Shown here in pieces: positions 29,478 to 39,343 of a DNA stretch of 64,000 nt. The notes under the pieces were generated by a model. That model worked only from the letters and a program-made list of their open reading frames with translations, was not told the origin of the DNA and ran no database searches. The position numbers and the translations under genes were made by a program. Numbering within the stretch: the stretch's first letter is position 1; each line of letters begins with the position of its first letter. The stretch comes from Denitrovibrio acetiphilus DSM 12809 (lineage in GTDB: Bacteria > Chrysiogenota > Deferribacteres > Deferribacterales > Geovibrionaceae), in contig NC_013943.1 of the NCBI RefSeq assembly GCF_000025725.1, forward strand, positions 3,038,001 through 3,102,000. The letters are read 5' to 3'.

Positions 29478-30843
29478 ACAGTTCCAGATTGAGAAACAGG
29501 AACCCGTAAGGCTCTTCAACAGAGAATATTATGCTGTTAAGAACCTCACCCGCTCAGATATCCGTAAAATGAAAGAGATGATGCAATCAGATGATATCTC
29601 TGCTGCAAAGACAGCGGGGCTGATTCTTGGGCGTCACTATGTCCGCAGCGGAGATGTTGAGCAGGGTTTTCGCATGATAAAGGAAAACCTTGACGACAGC
29701 TATCTAGACAGGTTTACAAGAGTATCAGGTCATCTTTGGCTATATGATGCCGGTTACAAAATGAATGACATAGATGTTATAGACAAAGAGGGTGAATATC
29801 TGCAAAGCATAGAGATGGATCCCGTGGCACAGAAAGTTTTCAGACATTATTGTGCTCAGGAGAAGAGGGCAGTTATTGACGGTGACCTCAAAGGGTGTGC
29901 ACTTTCTGACAACATAGCTGGTGAATCACCTGTTGAAATAGAAATTTTTGAAGAGCCAAAACATGTTGATGAATCATCTGTCAAAGAGCCTGACGGGAAC
30001 CTGATGGAAAAGATAGTGCTCAATGTGAAATCAGCAGAGGAAGATCCTAAACTGATAGATGCCATGCTATACACAATCAGCAAGCTTGGAGTGGATGTCG
30101 AGCTTGATTTCACAGGAGTGAGGGATGATTATGATTTTTCGCTGGACGTAGGGTCGAAAATTCTGACATCAGATACCACAATGTATGAGTTTGCAATTGA
30201 GATGGACAAAGTTTTTGAAGAAGCCGCGAACCTTGCGATGCTGAACGGCGGTACCACCATTGTGCTTGGGTATACTAAAGAGCTTTACCAGAAGGCGCTT
30301 GAGATAGAAGATAAATTTAAAAATTCTGATGTAAAAATATATATGTTTGACATAGAAGACCCTAATTTTCAGACAACGCTGAGCACTATTAAAGAGAAAG
30401 CAGGGAAAGATACTACTATATCTTTTGCTGTTGGCGGTTCACAGGAGCAGCTTGCAAAAGTAGTTCCATTTTTGCGCTATTATTCTGATAAACCGGACAA
30501 GACTGTCATAGCGTGTGCAGTGGACGGGTTTGGTAAAGTATTTTTCAGCTCAGAATATGCAGAATACTTCAGAGGGGCGTATGTTGTCACAGAAGTTCTG
30601 CTACTCAGCAAAGCCAATGTTGAGCAGTTTAATCAGGAGTACTACGACGACTATGCAAAACTGCCTGCGGTGAAAGATATGCTTGGGCATGATATTGTGG
30701 TCTTTATGGAGAGGTTGAAAAACCCGTCATTTATCGCTGACTATCTGACAGGGATAAAGAATATGGATGAAGGCACAATGGATAGAGACACGGAAGCATA
30801 CAAAATAGTAACCACAAGAAAGATAAGGAAACTGGTAAATTAA
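29401..30843 (+). CDS. Lipoprotein with periplasmic-binding-protein-like C-terminal domain (LpoA/LppC-like)
   Basis: A 480-residue (or 477 from ATG 29410) protein with a lipoprotein signal peptide (ILFLAALLIMTGC, lipidated Cys at ~24). A helical N-terminal half (~30-200) is followed by an alpha/beta region resembling type I periplasmic-binding folds (TTIVLGYTKELYQKALEIE, DTTISFAVGGSQEQ, YVVTEVLLLS). The layout recalls LpoA/LppC penicillin-binding-protein activators, but no diagnostic motif is certain. The 5' end lies within rsmG; it is followed by a terminator and closes this long operon. Confidence 0.65.
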   Translation: MSDMIRRFRGLILFLAALLIMTGCAEQFQIEKQEPVRLFNREYYAVKNLTRSDIRKMKEMMQSDDISAAKTAGLILGRHYVRSGDVEQGFRMIKENLDDSYLDRFTRVSGHLWLYDAGYKMNDIDVIDKEGEYLQSIEMDPVAQKVFRHYCAQEKRAVIDGDLKGCALSDNIAGESPVEIEIFEEPKHVDESSVKEPDGNLMEKIVLNVKSAEEDPKLIDAMLYTISKLGVDVELDFTGVRDDYDFSLDVGSKILTSDTTMYEFAIEMDKVFEEAANLAMLNGGTTIVLGYTKELYQKALEIEDKFKNSDVKIYMFDIEDPNFQTTLSTIKEKAGKDTTISFAVGGSQEQLAKVVPFLRYYSDKPDKTVIACAVDGFGKVFFSSEYAEYFRGAYVVTEVLLLSKANVEQFNQEYYDDYAKLPAVKDMLGHDIVVFMERLKNPSFIADYLTGIKNMDEGTMDRDTEAYKIVTTRKIRKLVN

Positions 30844-30875
30844 AAAGTTACGAAAAAAGATAAATGAAATGTATA

Positions 30876-30906
30876 ATCCCCGGTAGAAAAGTGCCGGGGA
30901 TTTTTT
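30876..30906 (+). terminator. Rho-independent terminator
   Basis: Hairpin ATCCCCGG (30876-30883), 10-nt loop, CCGGGGAT (30894-30901), followed by a run of T (30901-30906). It ends the dnaN-to-lipoprotein transcription unit just before the convergent DUF362 gene. Confidence 0.85.
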
Positions 30907-30922
30907 GTATAAAGCGTAGGAG

Positions 30923-31990
30923 TTACTGGACTTCTATCAGTTTATATTTTTTGGTTCCGACTCCCATCTTTTCAGCATGAGAAAGCTGTATATCAGAATC
31001 AACTTCCGGATAGCGTTCTCTGAAAGGATCAGTCCCGCCGTATGCATTACAGACAAGATCAAGACAGGCTTTGTCGAGGGCTACCGGGTCAGTTGAAGCA
31101 GCAAATCCTATATCACCAACTACAGGTCTGTCGTTGCCGGGGTAACAGTCGCAGGCGGGTGAGACAGACATTATAATATTTAAATAAATGATCTTTCCTT
31201 TGAGAGCCTTGACGACACCGGATGCATATTCAGCCATCTTTGACTGGGTTGATGCAGAGGAAGCGTTCCAGTTTATATAGATAGCAGCTTGCGGGCACAC
31301 ACTGATGCACATGGAGCATCCGGAGCAGTTCTCATTAATGGTTGCTTTGGGGCTCATGTCTATGGCGCTTGACGCACAAAAGCTCAGGCATCTTCCGCAA
31401 GAGGTACATTTGTCGGCAAAAATGCCGGGTTTGGAGTCAGAATGCATATCAAGCTTACCTTGTCTGCATGAACAACCCATAGAGATATTTTTAATAGCAC
31501 CGCCGAAACCTGTAACTTCGTGCCCTTTGAAGTGTGAAACGACAAACATGCCGTCGGCAGTGGCGATGTCAGCCGCGAGTTTAACACTGGAAAGGATATC
31601 TCCGTTAATCTCTATTTCAGTAGAGTTGTCGCCACGGAGTCCGTCAGCGATGATCACAGGAACTTGCAGAGTAGAATAGTTAAACCCGTTCATGGTTGCG
31701 TTGTAAAGGTGATCAACACTATTTGTCCGCATTCCAACGTAAAGGGTATTGGTATCAGTGAGGAAGGGCTTTGCACCGATATTGTTAAGTTTTTCAATGA
31801 CAGGTCGAAGAAAAACAGGACGCAGGAATGCAGTATTACCCATCTCGCCGAAATGCGTCTTAACTGCTATTAATTCATTCTTGGAAAAGAATTTCTCTGG
31901 AGCGCATCTGTTAATAAGTTTTTTGACTTTTAAAAGAGGGCTTTTATGTTTTTTGCTGTCTATAGTTGAAAAAAATACATCGGATGACAT
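30923..31990 (-). CDS. DUF362 protein with two 4Fe-4S clusters
   Basis: A 355-residue cytoplasmic protein of the DUF362 family. N-terminal KTHFGEMGNTAFLRP and VSHFKGHEVTGFGGAIKNISMGC are family features. Two ferredoxin motifs follow: CTSCGRCLSFC and CSGCSMCISVCPQAAI, fit for two 4Fe-4S clusters. Further cysteines occur in SPACDCYPG. The exact reaction is not known; such proteins are common in anaerobes and are thought to work in electron transfer or iron-sulfur chemistry. It stands alone and is convergent with the preceding operon. Confidence 0.88.
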   Translation of the reverse strand: MSSDVFFSTIDSKKHKSPLLKVKKLINRCAPEKFFSKNELIAVKTHFGEMGNTAFLRPVFLRPVIEKLNNIGAKPFLTDTNTLYVGMRTNSVDHLYNATMNGFNYSTLQVPVIIADGLRGDNSTEIEINGDILSSVKLAADIATADGMFVVSHFKGHEVTGFGGAIKNISMGCSCRQGKLDMHSDSKPGIFADKCTSCGRCLSFCASSAIDMSPKATINENCSGCSMCISVCPQAAIYINWNASSASTQSKMAEYASGVVKALKGKIIYLNIIMSVSPACDCYPGNDRPVVGDIGFAASTDPVALDKACLDLVCNAYGGTDPFRERYPEVDSDIQLSHAEKMGVGTKKYKLIEVQ

Positions 31991-32268
31991 AAAGTGCTCC
32001 TTGTTTGGTATAATATGTTACACAATAATATATGTATGCAGTTTGGAACACAAGGAATTGACGAGAGTAGACAGCTAATAAGTGAAAACTGCATGGAATA
32101 AGCATACTTAGTTTAAATTTTTTATGACAACAGGAAGAAGTGGTTCTCCTCTGAAACAGGTATAGTGCGGGGATATGGGAAAAATACCTTTTATGTTATA
32201 TCCAAAAGAACTTATACTTACGTCGGAAATGAATCGCTATGTAATAAGGCAAATACTGACGGGAAGTT

Positions 32269-33504
32269 ATGAACAAAGAGTTTTATATCGGGAGACAGCC
32301 AATACTTGATGCCAGAGGGCATATATACGCTTATGAACTGCTTTTCAGGCAGGCAGGTGAAGTTACAGCCAAAATCCTGGACAATTCATCTGCGACGGCA
32401 AGAGTGCTTATAAACGCAATACAGAATATCGGACTGGGGACTCTTCTAAGTGGAAAGCTTGGATTTATTAACGTAGACGAACATATCATACTTGAAGGAA
32501 CGCTGGACATTCTCCCGAAAGATAACTTTGTAATCGAGATCCTCGAAACAACTAAGGTCACTGATGAACTGATAGAAAAAATTAAATTTTATCAGGAGCA
32601 GGGATATAGATTTGCACTGGACGATATGGTTTTGTCAAAAGAATATTACGCAATGTTCAGTCGGCTGTTTACTATGGTAGATGTCATAAAAGTTGATTAT
32701 ATGCTTTGTAACAAAGAAAATCTCAAAGTAAATATGCAGATATTTAAAAGACTTAGGGCACAGTTGCTTGCTGAAAAAGTCGAAACGCAGGCAGATTATG
32801 AGTTTTGCCGGGAATTAGGTTTTGACCTGTTTCAGGGATACTTTTTTGCCAAGCCTGTCACTATTTCGTCAAAATCTGTTGATCCTTCTAAGGCAGCGAC
32901 GTTGCAGCTGATCAGTATGCTTAAAAAAGATGCAGAAGCATCAGCGCTGGAAAAAGTTATTAAAAATTATCCTGATCTATATATTAATCTACTGAAATTC
33001 ATGAATTCCGCAGCTTTTTTTACCAAAGGGCATATAACGTCAATAAAACATGCTATGGCGCTTCTCGGAAGGGAAAATCTAACCAAGTGGTTATATCTGA
33101 TATTATACGCAGGTCCGGGTATGGATAGCTTTGATAATCCACTCCTTATGACAGCGCAAATTCGCGCACGAGCTATGGAAAATATCTGTGTAAAAGGGCA
33201 TGTTGCTCCGGACAAGGCAGGTGAAGCATATCTTGTGGGGCTGATGTCGCTGATGGACGCAGTCTTTAACAAGACTAAAGAAGACGTTATGAAAGAGTTT
33301 AATTTAGATACAGAGATAAAAGATGCTGTAATTAGCCATAAAGGGATGCTTGGGAAAATTCTTAAAACTATAGAAGACTATGAAAAAGATAATATCATTA
33401 TGCTGGATGAACACTTTAAGGCTCTGGGCATCAAAGTAGGTTCATTTAATGAAATTATGCTGGATAGTTTTAATTATGCATGTACTATTAGTGGTGATTG
33501 CTAA
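32269..33504 (+). CDS. EAL-HDOD signalling protein (degenerate EAL)
   Basis: A 411-residue protein: an EAL-like domain (~1-200) and a HDOD domain (~200-400; LLKFMNSAAFFT, IKHAMALLGRENL). The EAL signature is YELLFR rather than EALLR, and the DDFGTGYSS loop is DDMVLSKEY, although FQGYFFAKP at the end of the EAL domain is kept. This is the YuxH/CdgJ architecture, usually inactive as a phosphodiesterase and acting as a regulator, often of motility. The 278-bp gap upstream shows no feature that I can name with confidence. The gene is monocistronic. Confidence 0.88.
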   Translation: MNKEFYIGRQPILDARGHIYAYELLFRQAGEVTAKILDNSSATARVLINAIQNIGLGTLLSGKLGFINVDEHIILEGTLDILPKDNFVIEILETTKVTDELIEKIKFYQEQGYRFALDDMVLSKEYYAMFSRLFTMVDVIKVDYMLCNKENLKVNMQIFKRLRAQLLAEKVETQADYEFCRELGFDLFQGYFFAKPVTISSKSVDPSKAATLQLISMLKKDAEASALEKVIKNYPDLYINLLKFMNSAAFFTKGHITSIKHAMALLGRENLTKWLYLILYAGPGMDSFDNPLLMTAQIRARAMENICVKGHVAPDKAGEAYLVGLMSLMDAVFNKTKEDVMKEFNLDTEIKDAVISHKGMLGKILKTIEDYEKDNIIMLDEHFKALGIKVGSFNEIMLDSFNYACTISGDC

Positions 33505-33688
33505 CTAATTTCCATAGACTAAACAAAAATTGTGTTTACATTTTGAAACTTTTGTTTTATTTAAAGTTTATGAAAAAAAATGCTATTGACGTAATTAGTA
33601 TTTTTTGTAATGATATTAGTCATTAGACCAAATTTCTGCAAAGTAAACGGTGTTATGTTCTGTATAGTACCGCTACTAGGGAGTTTTT

Positions 33689-34480
33689 ATGAAAAGGGAA
33701 AAATCTGAATACGCTGTACAGGCTGTCAGTAACGCAATAGATATACTAGAACTTCTCGGTGAGCAGGATCACGAATTCAGCATAACTGATATTGTCAGCG
33801 ACCTGAATCTCACAAGGAGTAATGTTAACAAGCTTCTTTCTACTCTGGAACTGCTCGGTTATGTCGAACACAACAGATATACTGGAAACTTTAGGCTAGG
33901 GGTCAAAACATTTCAGATTTCACAAGCATATATAAATAAGTTGAATATTATAGAAATTTCTATTCAGGTTCTTCAGCAGCTTAAAAATGATACAAATGAA
34001 TCAGCATATATTAGTGTTCTTCGTGACGGAAATGTAGTTTATCTTAATGTCATTGAGACAGAGCAGGCAGTACGTGTACTCCCCAGAATAGGTAACGTAG
34101 GGCCTGCATATGCCACTGCAACAGGAAAAGCGCAGCTTGCTTATTATGACGCTTTAGAGCTTGAAAAGCTTTACTCAGGGGACTTTGAAAAAATAACACC
34201 TAATACTGTCGGCAGCTTTGATGAGCTTAAAGAAGAACTTTCGGAGATCAAAAGACAAGGGTACGCTCTTGATAATGAAGAGTATGAGCTTGGTGTAAGA
34301 TGTGTAGGTGCGCCTATCAAAGACTTTATGGGGAATGTTATAGCAGGGATAAGTGTCTCTGCACCGTCTGAAAGAATGGAGATGGAGCATGTTCGCGAAG
34401 TTGTGGCGCCGATAGTTACGGAAGCTGCCAGAGTTCTGTCTAAAAAATTCGGATTCAGAGAATTTGAAGACGAACTTTAA
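33689..34480 (+). CDS. IclR-family transcriptional regulator
   Basis: A 263-residue regulator. The N-terminal winged helix (~8-70: AVSNAIDILELL, SITDIVSDLNLTRSNVNKLLSTLELLGYVEH) is followed by the IclR effector domain (SAYISVLRDGNVVYLNV, GPAYATATGKAQLAY, VGAPIKDFMGNVIAGISVSAP). It probably senses a small carboxylic acid; the ligand cannot be read from sequence. A possible promoter (TTGACG 33586-33591, TAATGA 33608-33613) lies upstream. The next gene, a histidine kinase, is 52 bp downstream on the same strand. Confidence 0.92.
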   Translation: MKREKSEYAVQAVSNAIDILELLGEQDHEFSITDIVSDLNLTRSNVNKLLSTLELLGYVEHNRYTGNFRLGVKTFQISQAYINKLNIIEISIQVLQQLKNDTNESAYISVLRDGNVVYLNVIETEQAVRVLPRIGNVGPAYATATGKAQLAYYDALELEKLYSGDFEKITPNTVGSFDELKEELSEIKRQGYALDNEEYELGVRCVGAPIKDFMGNVIAGISVSAPSERMEMEHVREVVAPIVTEAARVLSKKFGFREFEDEL

Positions 34481-34532
34481 TTAACAGATATAATCACTTG
34501 TAAAGTTCAACCCATAGGGTTTATATTTTAGT

Positions 34533-36785
34533 ATGAGCCCTGAAAAAGTTAAACACATACTATTTCTTACTGAAAACCGTAAACTCAAAGAGGCGGTGGT
34601 CAGCTATCTCCGCTCGCAGAAGATTCTTATCAAGATTAAACTGTGCGAGGGGTATTCCTGTCTGGAAAGAGAAGTGAAAGCAGGCAATATCTCTATGTGC
34701 TTTGCTGACTACAAACTTGGACATAATCTTATCGTTAAGGCTATAGATGCTCAGAAGAGCATTGACAGCGACCTGCCGTTTATCATAATCACTGAAAAAG
34801 ACAAACAGGATGCTGCCGCAGAATTACTTGCTGTCGGTGCTGATGATTATATCACTCTCGATAACATGAAACGTCTTGCTCCTGTCATACGCAGAGAGAC
34901 AAAAGCCTATGAAGAAGTGCAGGCAGGGAAGAAGGCACGACAGGAAATCAAAGAACTTATGAATATTGTTCAGTCCGCAGAGGACGAGGTTTATGTCCTT
35001 GGCGGTGAAAGCCATAAGATCAAATTTGCCAATAAAAAGGCTCTAAGTAATCTTGGCTATGATATGCAGGAACTTGACGGTAAAAATATACATGATATCA
35101 CAGAGGAAGGTCTGCCTCTGAAAGCAGAGGAGAGGGAAGCGCAGGGGCGGGTTATGCTCCATACTCGCTTTATAAGGAAAGACGGTACAAAATACCCAGC
35201 AGAAGCAATTTTCCAAACGGCAGAAACAGAAGGCGGAACAGCCATCCTTGTCATTGTTCACGACAGCACGGAGAAGGAAAGTGCAAAACAGCATGCATTT
35301 GTTCTTAACAAAGCTATTGATGCCAGTGCGTCTGCTGTTACAGTGACAGATTCAGATTTCTGCATAATCTATCTCAATAAGAAACAAATCACTACCGCTG
35401 GAAACAGCAAAGCATTTATGATTGGGAAAGATATTACTGAGCAGAAAATGTATGAAAGCAGCGGGAAAGAGTTTTTCAATGCTCTGGATAGGTGCAGACG
35501 TGGCGAAAGCTGGGTAGGAGAATATCAGAAGACAGGGCATAACGGAGAGGAATATATTGTCCTCGGGTCAATGTCGCCGGTTTATTCTGATCTTAACACT
35601 GTTACTAATATAGTCATTGTTGAAGAGGACATAACCGAACGGGTACGCATAAAAAGCCAGCTTCTCCACGCTCAAAAGATGGAAACAGTAGGAGAGCTGA
35701 CAAGTGGTATTGCACACGATTTTACAAATATGCTGACAGCTATAGGCGGTTTTTCATCCATTATGAAGCGGAAGATGGATAAAGACAGCCGTTTTTACGT
35801 TTATGCAGAAAAGATATCAGAGCTGACTGTGCGGGCAAGGGAGCTGACTAAGAACCTTCTGACTTTCTCCCGGAAGCAGATGGAAGCGGAAAGGGCAGTA
35901 AGTGTTAATACCCTGGTGAAATCTGTCGGAGAATTTCTGACAATGGTTATAGGAAGCCGTATAGAGCTTGAGTTGAAACTGATGGAAGAAGATATTAATA
36001 TCATGGGAGATCCTGTTCAGCTTGAGCAGGTAATAATAAATCTCGCCACAAACGCCCGTGATGCTATTGAGGCGGAAGGGAAGCTTGTTATTACCACTGA
36101 TAAAACAATGGTCAGCGACGAGAAATCTGCAGGGGGGTTTGCTGAGTACGCAGTTATAAGCGTGAAAGACAACGGCTGCGGCATAGACCAGAAAACTCTT
36201 GATAAGATATTTGAGCCTTTCTATACAACCAAACAGGCAGGGAAGGGGACAGGACTTGGTCTATACATCGTTACCGATATAATAACAAGGCATCATGGAT
36301 ATATTGAGTGCTTCAGCGAACCCGGGCAGGGGACTGAATTTGTGATCAAACTTCCTGTCACAGATCAGACACCGGAAGCTGCTTGTGCAGAGGCAGAGAT
36401 TGAAGATTCTTCAGAGAATATTACAATACTCCTTGTTGAAGATGAAAAGATCGTAAGAGAGAGCCTGAGCCACGCTCTGGATGTATATGGTTATAAAGTT
36501 TATGAAGCAGTAAACGGTAAGGAAGCCGTGGAGATATTCAAACAGCGAAGTTTTGAAATAGATATGGTTATCTCAGATATTGTGATGCCCGTAATGAACG
36601 GTATAACCGCATATAAAGAGATGATAGCGATAAAACCCGGACAGAAATTTATCTTTACCACAGGATACGTAGGCGAAGCACACAGGAAAGAGGGGTTCGA
36701 CGAGGAAGATCATGTTGTGATGATAAAGCCGCTTATGCTGAAAGAACTGGTAAGAAAGATAGAGGAACTTCTCCGAGAGAACTAG
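34533..36785 (+). CDS. Hybrid sensor histidine kinase: receiver-PAS-PAS-kinase-receiver
   Basis: A 750-residue soluble kinase. In order: an N-terminal receiver-like domain (~5-125; MCFADYKLG in the acceptor position and ITEKDKQ), two PAS domains (~140-250 and ~255-370), HisKA with H395 (SGIAHDFTNML), GHKL ATPase (NLATNARDAI, DNGCGID, GKGTGLGLYIV) and a C-terminal receiver with D682 (MVISDIVMP). No membrane helix is seen, so the signal is probably cytoplasmic. An HPt partner is not in view. Confidence 0.92.
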   Translation: MSPEKVKHILFLTENRKLKEAVVSYLRSQKILIKIKLCEGYSCLEREVKAGNISMCFADYKLGHNLIVKAIDAQKSIDSDLPFIIITEKDKQDAAAELLAVGADDYITLDNMKRLAPVIRRETKAYEEVQAGKKARQEIKELMNIVQSAEDEVYVLGGESHKIKFANKKALSNLGYDMQELDGKNIHDITEEGLPLKAEEREAQGRVMLHTRFIRKDGTKYPAEAIFQTAETEGGTAILVIVHDSTEKESAKQHAFVLNKAIDASASAVTVTDSDFCIIYLNKKQITTAGNSKAFMIGKDITEQKMYESSGKEFFNALDRCRRGESWVGEYQKTGHNGEEYIVLGSMSPVYSDLNTVTNIVIVEEDITERVRIKSQLLHAQKMETVGELTSGIAHDFTNMLTAIGGFSSIMKRKMDKDSRFYVYAEKISELTVRARELTKNLLTFSRKQMEAERAVSVNTLVKSVGEFLTMVIGSRIELELKLMEEDINIMGDPVQLEQVIINLATNARDAIEAEGKLVITTDKTMVSDEKSAGGFAEYAVISVKDNGCGIDQKTLDKIFEPFYTTKQAGKGTGLGLYIVTDIITRHHGYIECFSEPGQGTEFVIKLPVTDQTPEAACAEAEIEDSSENITILLVEDEKIVRESLSHALDVYGYKVYEAVNGKEAVEIFKQRSFEIDMVISDIVMPVMNGITAYKEMIAIKPGQKFIFTTGYVGEAHRKEGFDEEDHVVMIKPLMLKELVRKIEELLREN

Positions 36786-36797
36786 AGGGAACTTCAT

Positions 36798-36823
36798 AAA
36801 AAAGGCGGACTCGAAAGCCCGCC
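36798..36823 (-). terminator. Rho-independent terminator of the aminotransferase gene
   Basis: Read on the - strand: GGCGG (complement of 36819-36823), a short loop, CCGCC (complement of 36804-36808), then a U-run from the A-tract 36798-36803. It follows the aminotransferase stop by about 10 nt. Confidence 0.7.
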
Positions 36824-36833
36824 GCTTGCTGGT

Positions 36834-38150
36834 TTAGCTGTTTTGTTTACCGGATTCTACATACTCAACGATTTTCTTTTTAAGTGTCTGAACCATATTT
36901 TCAAACTTCTCCACATTTTTCTCAAGCAGTGTCATCCTGAACCCGGGAGTAGAAGTAAAGAATGATGTGAGCGGCACAACACATATACCTGTTGCACCCA
37001 AAAGATAGTATGTGAACCGCTTATCCATCTCTATGCGTCCGGATGTGAGGTCCTCAACTATATTTCTTACTTCGTTAATTTCTATGTTCAGTTTTTGCTT
37101 GTCAGAGAGTACGGCCTCATTGAATACCACAGACATATAGAAAGCACCGTTAGAGCGGTTAACAACTACGTAAGGGCAGTCCTTAAGTATGTTGTAGGCT
37201 ATGTTAGAGAGCTTCTCATAGTGCTTCAGTCTCTCTCCGAGATAAACAGGGTATTCGTCATGTTCCATTATGTGCGGTATAGATAGCTGAGGGAGAGTTG
37301 TGGAGCACACCTCAGACATCTTCTGGTTTAGTATGGCGTTTACAAATCTGGCGAACTGCTCGTCTTTATCTGCGTTATAAACTTCCATCCAGCCGCATCT
37401 TGCGCCAGGCCAAGGGTATTCTTTTGATATGCCTTTCATAGATATACCGGGTACATCACCGATGATGTCAGCTAGTGCAGGAGTCTTGTGACCGTTGTAG
37501 ACCATATTGTGATAAATTTCATCAAATACAAGCATAAGCTCATACTCTTTGGCTATCTCAACAATACGGTGTAAATCCTCGACTGTGTGGACATATCCCG
37601 TCGGATTGTCGGGGTTGATAACAAGTATCCCGACTACAGAATGAGAGCTTCGTACTTTTCGCTCCAGCTCGTTGAGATCCGGACGCCAGTTATTATAAGG
37701 ATTCATTCTATATGTATTAGGCGGGTAGGATGCGTGAAGCACTTCCGCCAGAAGGTGTGTAGAGTAAGTGGGTTCGGGGAGCATTATCCTCGCATCCACT
37801 CTGATTGAGCTATACGCTCGCGCTATTGCGTCGCCAAGTCCGTTAAAAAATATGATGTCTTCTTTTGTGATCTGTGCCCCGCCTCTGGCGTTATTTTTAT
37901 CAGCCAGATACTGGCGCACTTCTTCGACACCTTTTGTTGAGCAGTATGCAAAAGAGAGGTCATGATTCTTAACTATGTCCCCGATGGTATCTTTCATCCA
38001 GTCGGGAATGATCTCGCCTTTTGCCACAGGGTCGCCGATATTTTCGTAACATATCTCGACACCGTGTTTCTCCAGCAGCTTAGCTACTGTTACAATGTTG
38101 CGGATTTCGTATGTGAGTCCGTTTCCGCTTTTTGCTAAGTCATAGCGCAT
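36834..38150 (-). CDS. PLP-dependent aminotransferase class I/II
   Basis: A 438-residue fold-type I aminotransferase. The PLP Lys lies in GISKEYPWPGARCGW; other motifs are NPDNPTGYVHTVEDL, VFDEIYHNMVYNG and the late FRMTLLEKN with the substrate-carboxylate Arg. It resembles alanine/aspartate aminotransferases of the AlaA/AspC type; the substrate is not certain. It stands alone with its own terminator. The 242-bp region upstream (38151-38392) is AT-rich and holds nothing else that I recognise. Confidence 0.9.
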   Translation of the reverse strand: MRYDLAKSGNGLTYEIRNIVTVAKLLEKHGVEICYENIGDPVAKGEIIPDWMKDTIGDIVKNHDLSFAYCSTKGVEEVRQYLADKNNARGGAQITKEDIIFFNGLGDAIARAYSSIRVDARIMLPEPTYSTHLLAEVLHASYPPNTYRMNPYNNWRPDLNELERKVRSSHSVVGILVINPDNPTGYVHTVEDLHRIVEIAKEYELMLVFDEIYHNMVYNGHKTPALADIIGDVPGISMKGISKEYPWPGARCGWMEVYNADKDEQFARFVNAILNQKMSEVCSTTLPQLSIPHIMEHDEYPVYLGERLKHYEKLSNIAYNILKDCPYVVVNRSNGAFYMSVVFNEAVLSDKQKLNIEINEVRNIVEDLTSGRIEMDKRFTYYLLGATGICVVPLTSFFTSTPGFRMTLLEKNVEKFENMVQTLKKKIVEYVESGKQNS

Positions 38151-38392
38151 GTTTTACACCTTTGTTATTCGGGGCTTGCCCGTTTTTTTAAACTTCTTTT
38201 TGTTGCGACGCAAAAAGAGTACAAGTTAACTTTTATATTACAACTTATCGGATAATTCCACCCATAAGTTAATCAGAGCGCATTTAAACATAAATTTTCT
38301 GAGCTTAAGTCAAAAATGAGGATTAAAAAAACGATGAAAAAATGTTAAAATATCTTAAGTGTGTCTATAGAAATTGAAGAGGAGAAGAGATT

Positions 38393-39298
38393 ATGAGAAA
38401 ATTATTATTGCTGCCGTTGATGGCATTGATTGTTGCTTGCGGCGGGAGTTCCAGTGACCGTGACTCCGGACCTTACCGTTTGGTTAAAGTTGACGAGTAT
38501 TCTTCATTACCTAAAACAACCGGAATTGGAAAAGCGGACGCATCTGGAACAATAGTAAGGTCGTATGAGATTTCTTACAACGAGGATGGATATGCTTCGA
38601 AGGTGGAATATTTTAAAGATGATTCATCAACTCTTTATGAGACTTACGACTATACCTATAATGCAGACAGCAACCGTACAGAAATTTTAATAACTGACAA
38701 TGAAAATGACACCATTGATGATATCATAACCTATACTTATGATAGTAATGGTGTTCTTTCTGCTTCTTCGAGCGATGACGATGGAGATAACACTATTGAT
38801 TTTACATCTGTTTATACTTCTGATGCAGACGGACTGATAACCAGAATCGACGAATATGATGAACCGGGGCATGTTCTGGACAATAGCATTGTGTATACCT
38901 ATTCTGACGGGCTGCCTACACAAAAAGAGGAAGATGATGATGGTGACGGCATCTTTGATGAGACCACTGTTTACACATTCTCAGCATCTGAAATGCTCCT
39001 TACGGCTGTTACTACAGGAGATGATGAAGAAACTGTTACCTACAGCTATGACAGCGATGATAACCTGCTGGCGATAGCTTATGATAATGATTCGGATTCT
39101 GTGACAGACCGGATAAGAACATTTACTTATGACGATAACGGAAACATTGTTAAAGTTGAGGATGATTATAACTCTGATGGTGTGGCAGATGCGCAAGCAG
39201 TGCTGACGTATGAATCCGGAGAAGAGAAGGGGACTGATATAATATGGCACCAGATATACGGCTACGAACCGATTATATATGAGCAGTACAATAGATAA
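38393..39298 (+). CDS. Lipoprotein with YD/RHS-like repeats and acidic Asp-rich motifs
   Basis: A 301-residue lipoprotein with signal peptide LLLLPLMALIVAC, lipidated Cys ~16. The rest is made of about six imperfect repeats, each with a strand-turn unit of the type YTYDSNGVLSA (similar to RHS/YD repeats) and an Asp-rich turn such as DDDGDGIFDE, DNDSDSVTDR or DYNSDGVADA, which resembles calcium-binding dockerin or thrombospondin type 3 loops. It is probably surface or periplasmic and stabilised by calcium. It has a GAGGAG site and a terminator after it. Function unknown. Confidence 0.75.
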   Translation: MRKLLLLPLMALIVACGGSSSDRDSGPYRLVKVDEYSSLPKTTGIGKADASGTIVRSYEISYNEDGYASKVEYFKDDSSTLYETYDYTYNADSNRTEILITDNENDTIDDIITYTYDSNGVLSASSSDDDGDNTIDFTSVYTSDADGLITRIDEYDEPGHVLDNSIVYTYSDGLPTQKEEDDDGDGIFDETTVYTFSASEMLLTAVTTGDDEETVTYSYDSDDNLLAIAYDNDSDSVTDRIRTFTYDDNGNIVKVEDDYNSDGVADAQAVLTYESGEEKGTDIIWHQIYGYEPIIYEQYNR

Positions 39299-39308
39299 GA
39301 AAAACTAT

Positions 39309-39336
39309 GAGCGCAGTTTTAAGACTGCGCTCTTTT
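39309..39336. terminator. Bidirectional Rho-independent terminator
   Basis: Hairpin GAGCGCAGT (39309-39317), loop TTTAAG, ACTGCGCTC (39324-39332), followed by TTTT and preceded by AAAA (39301-39304). It separates the convergent repeat lipoprotein and der genes. Confidence 0.85.
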
Positions 39337-39343
39337 AATTTAA

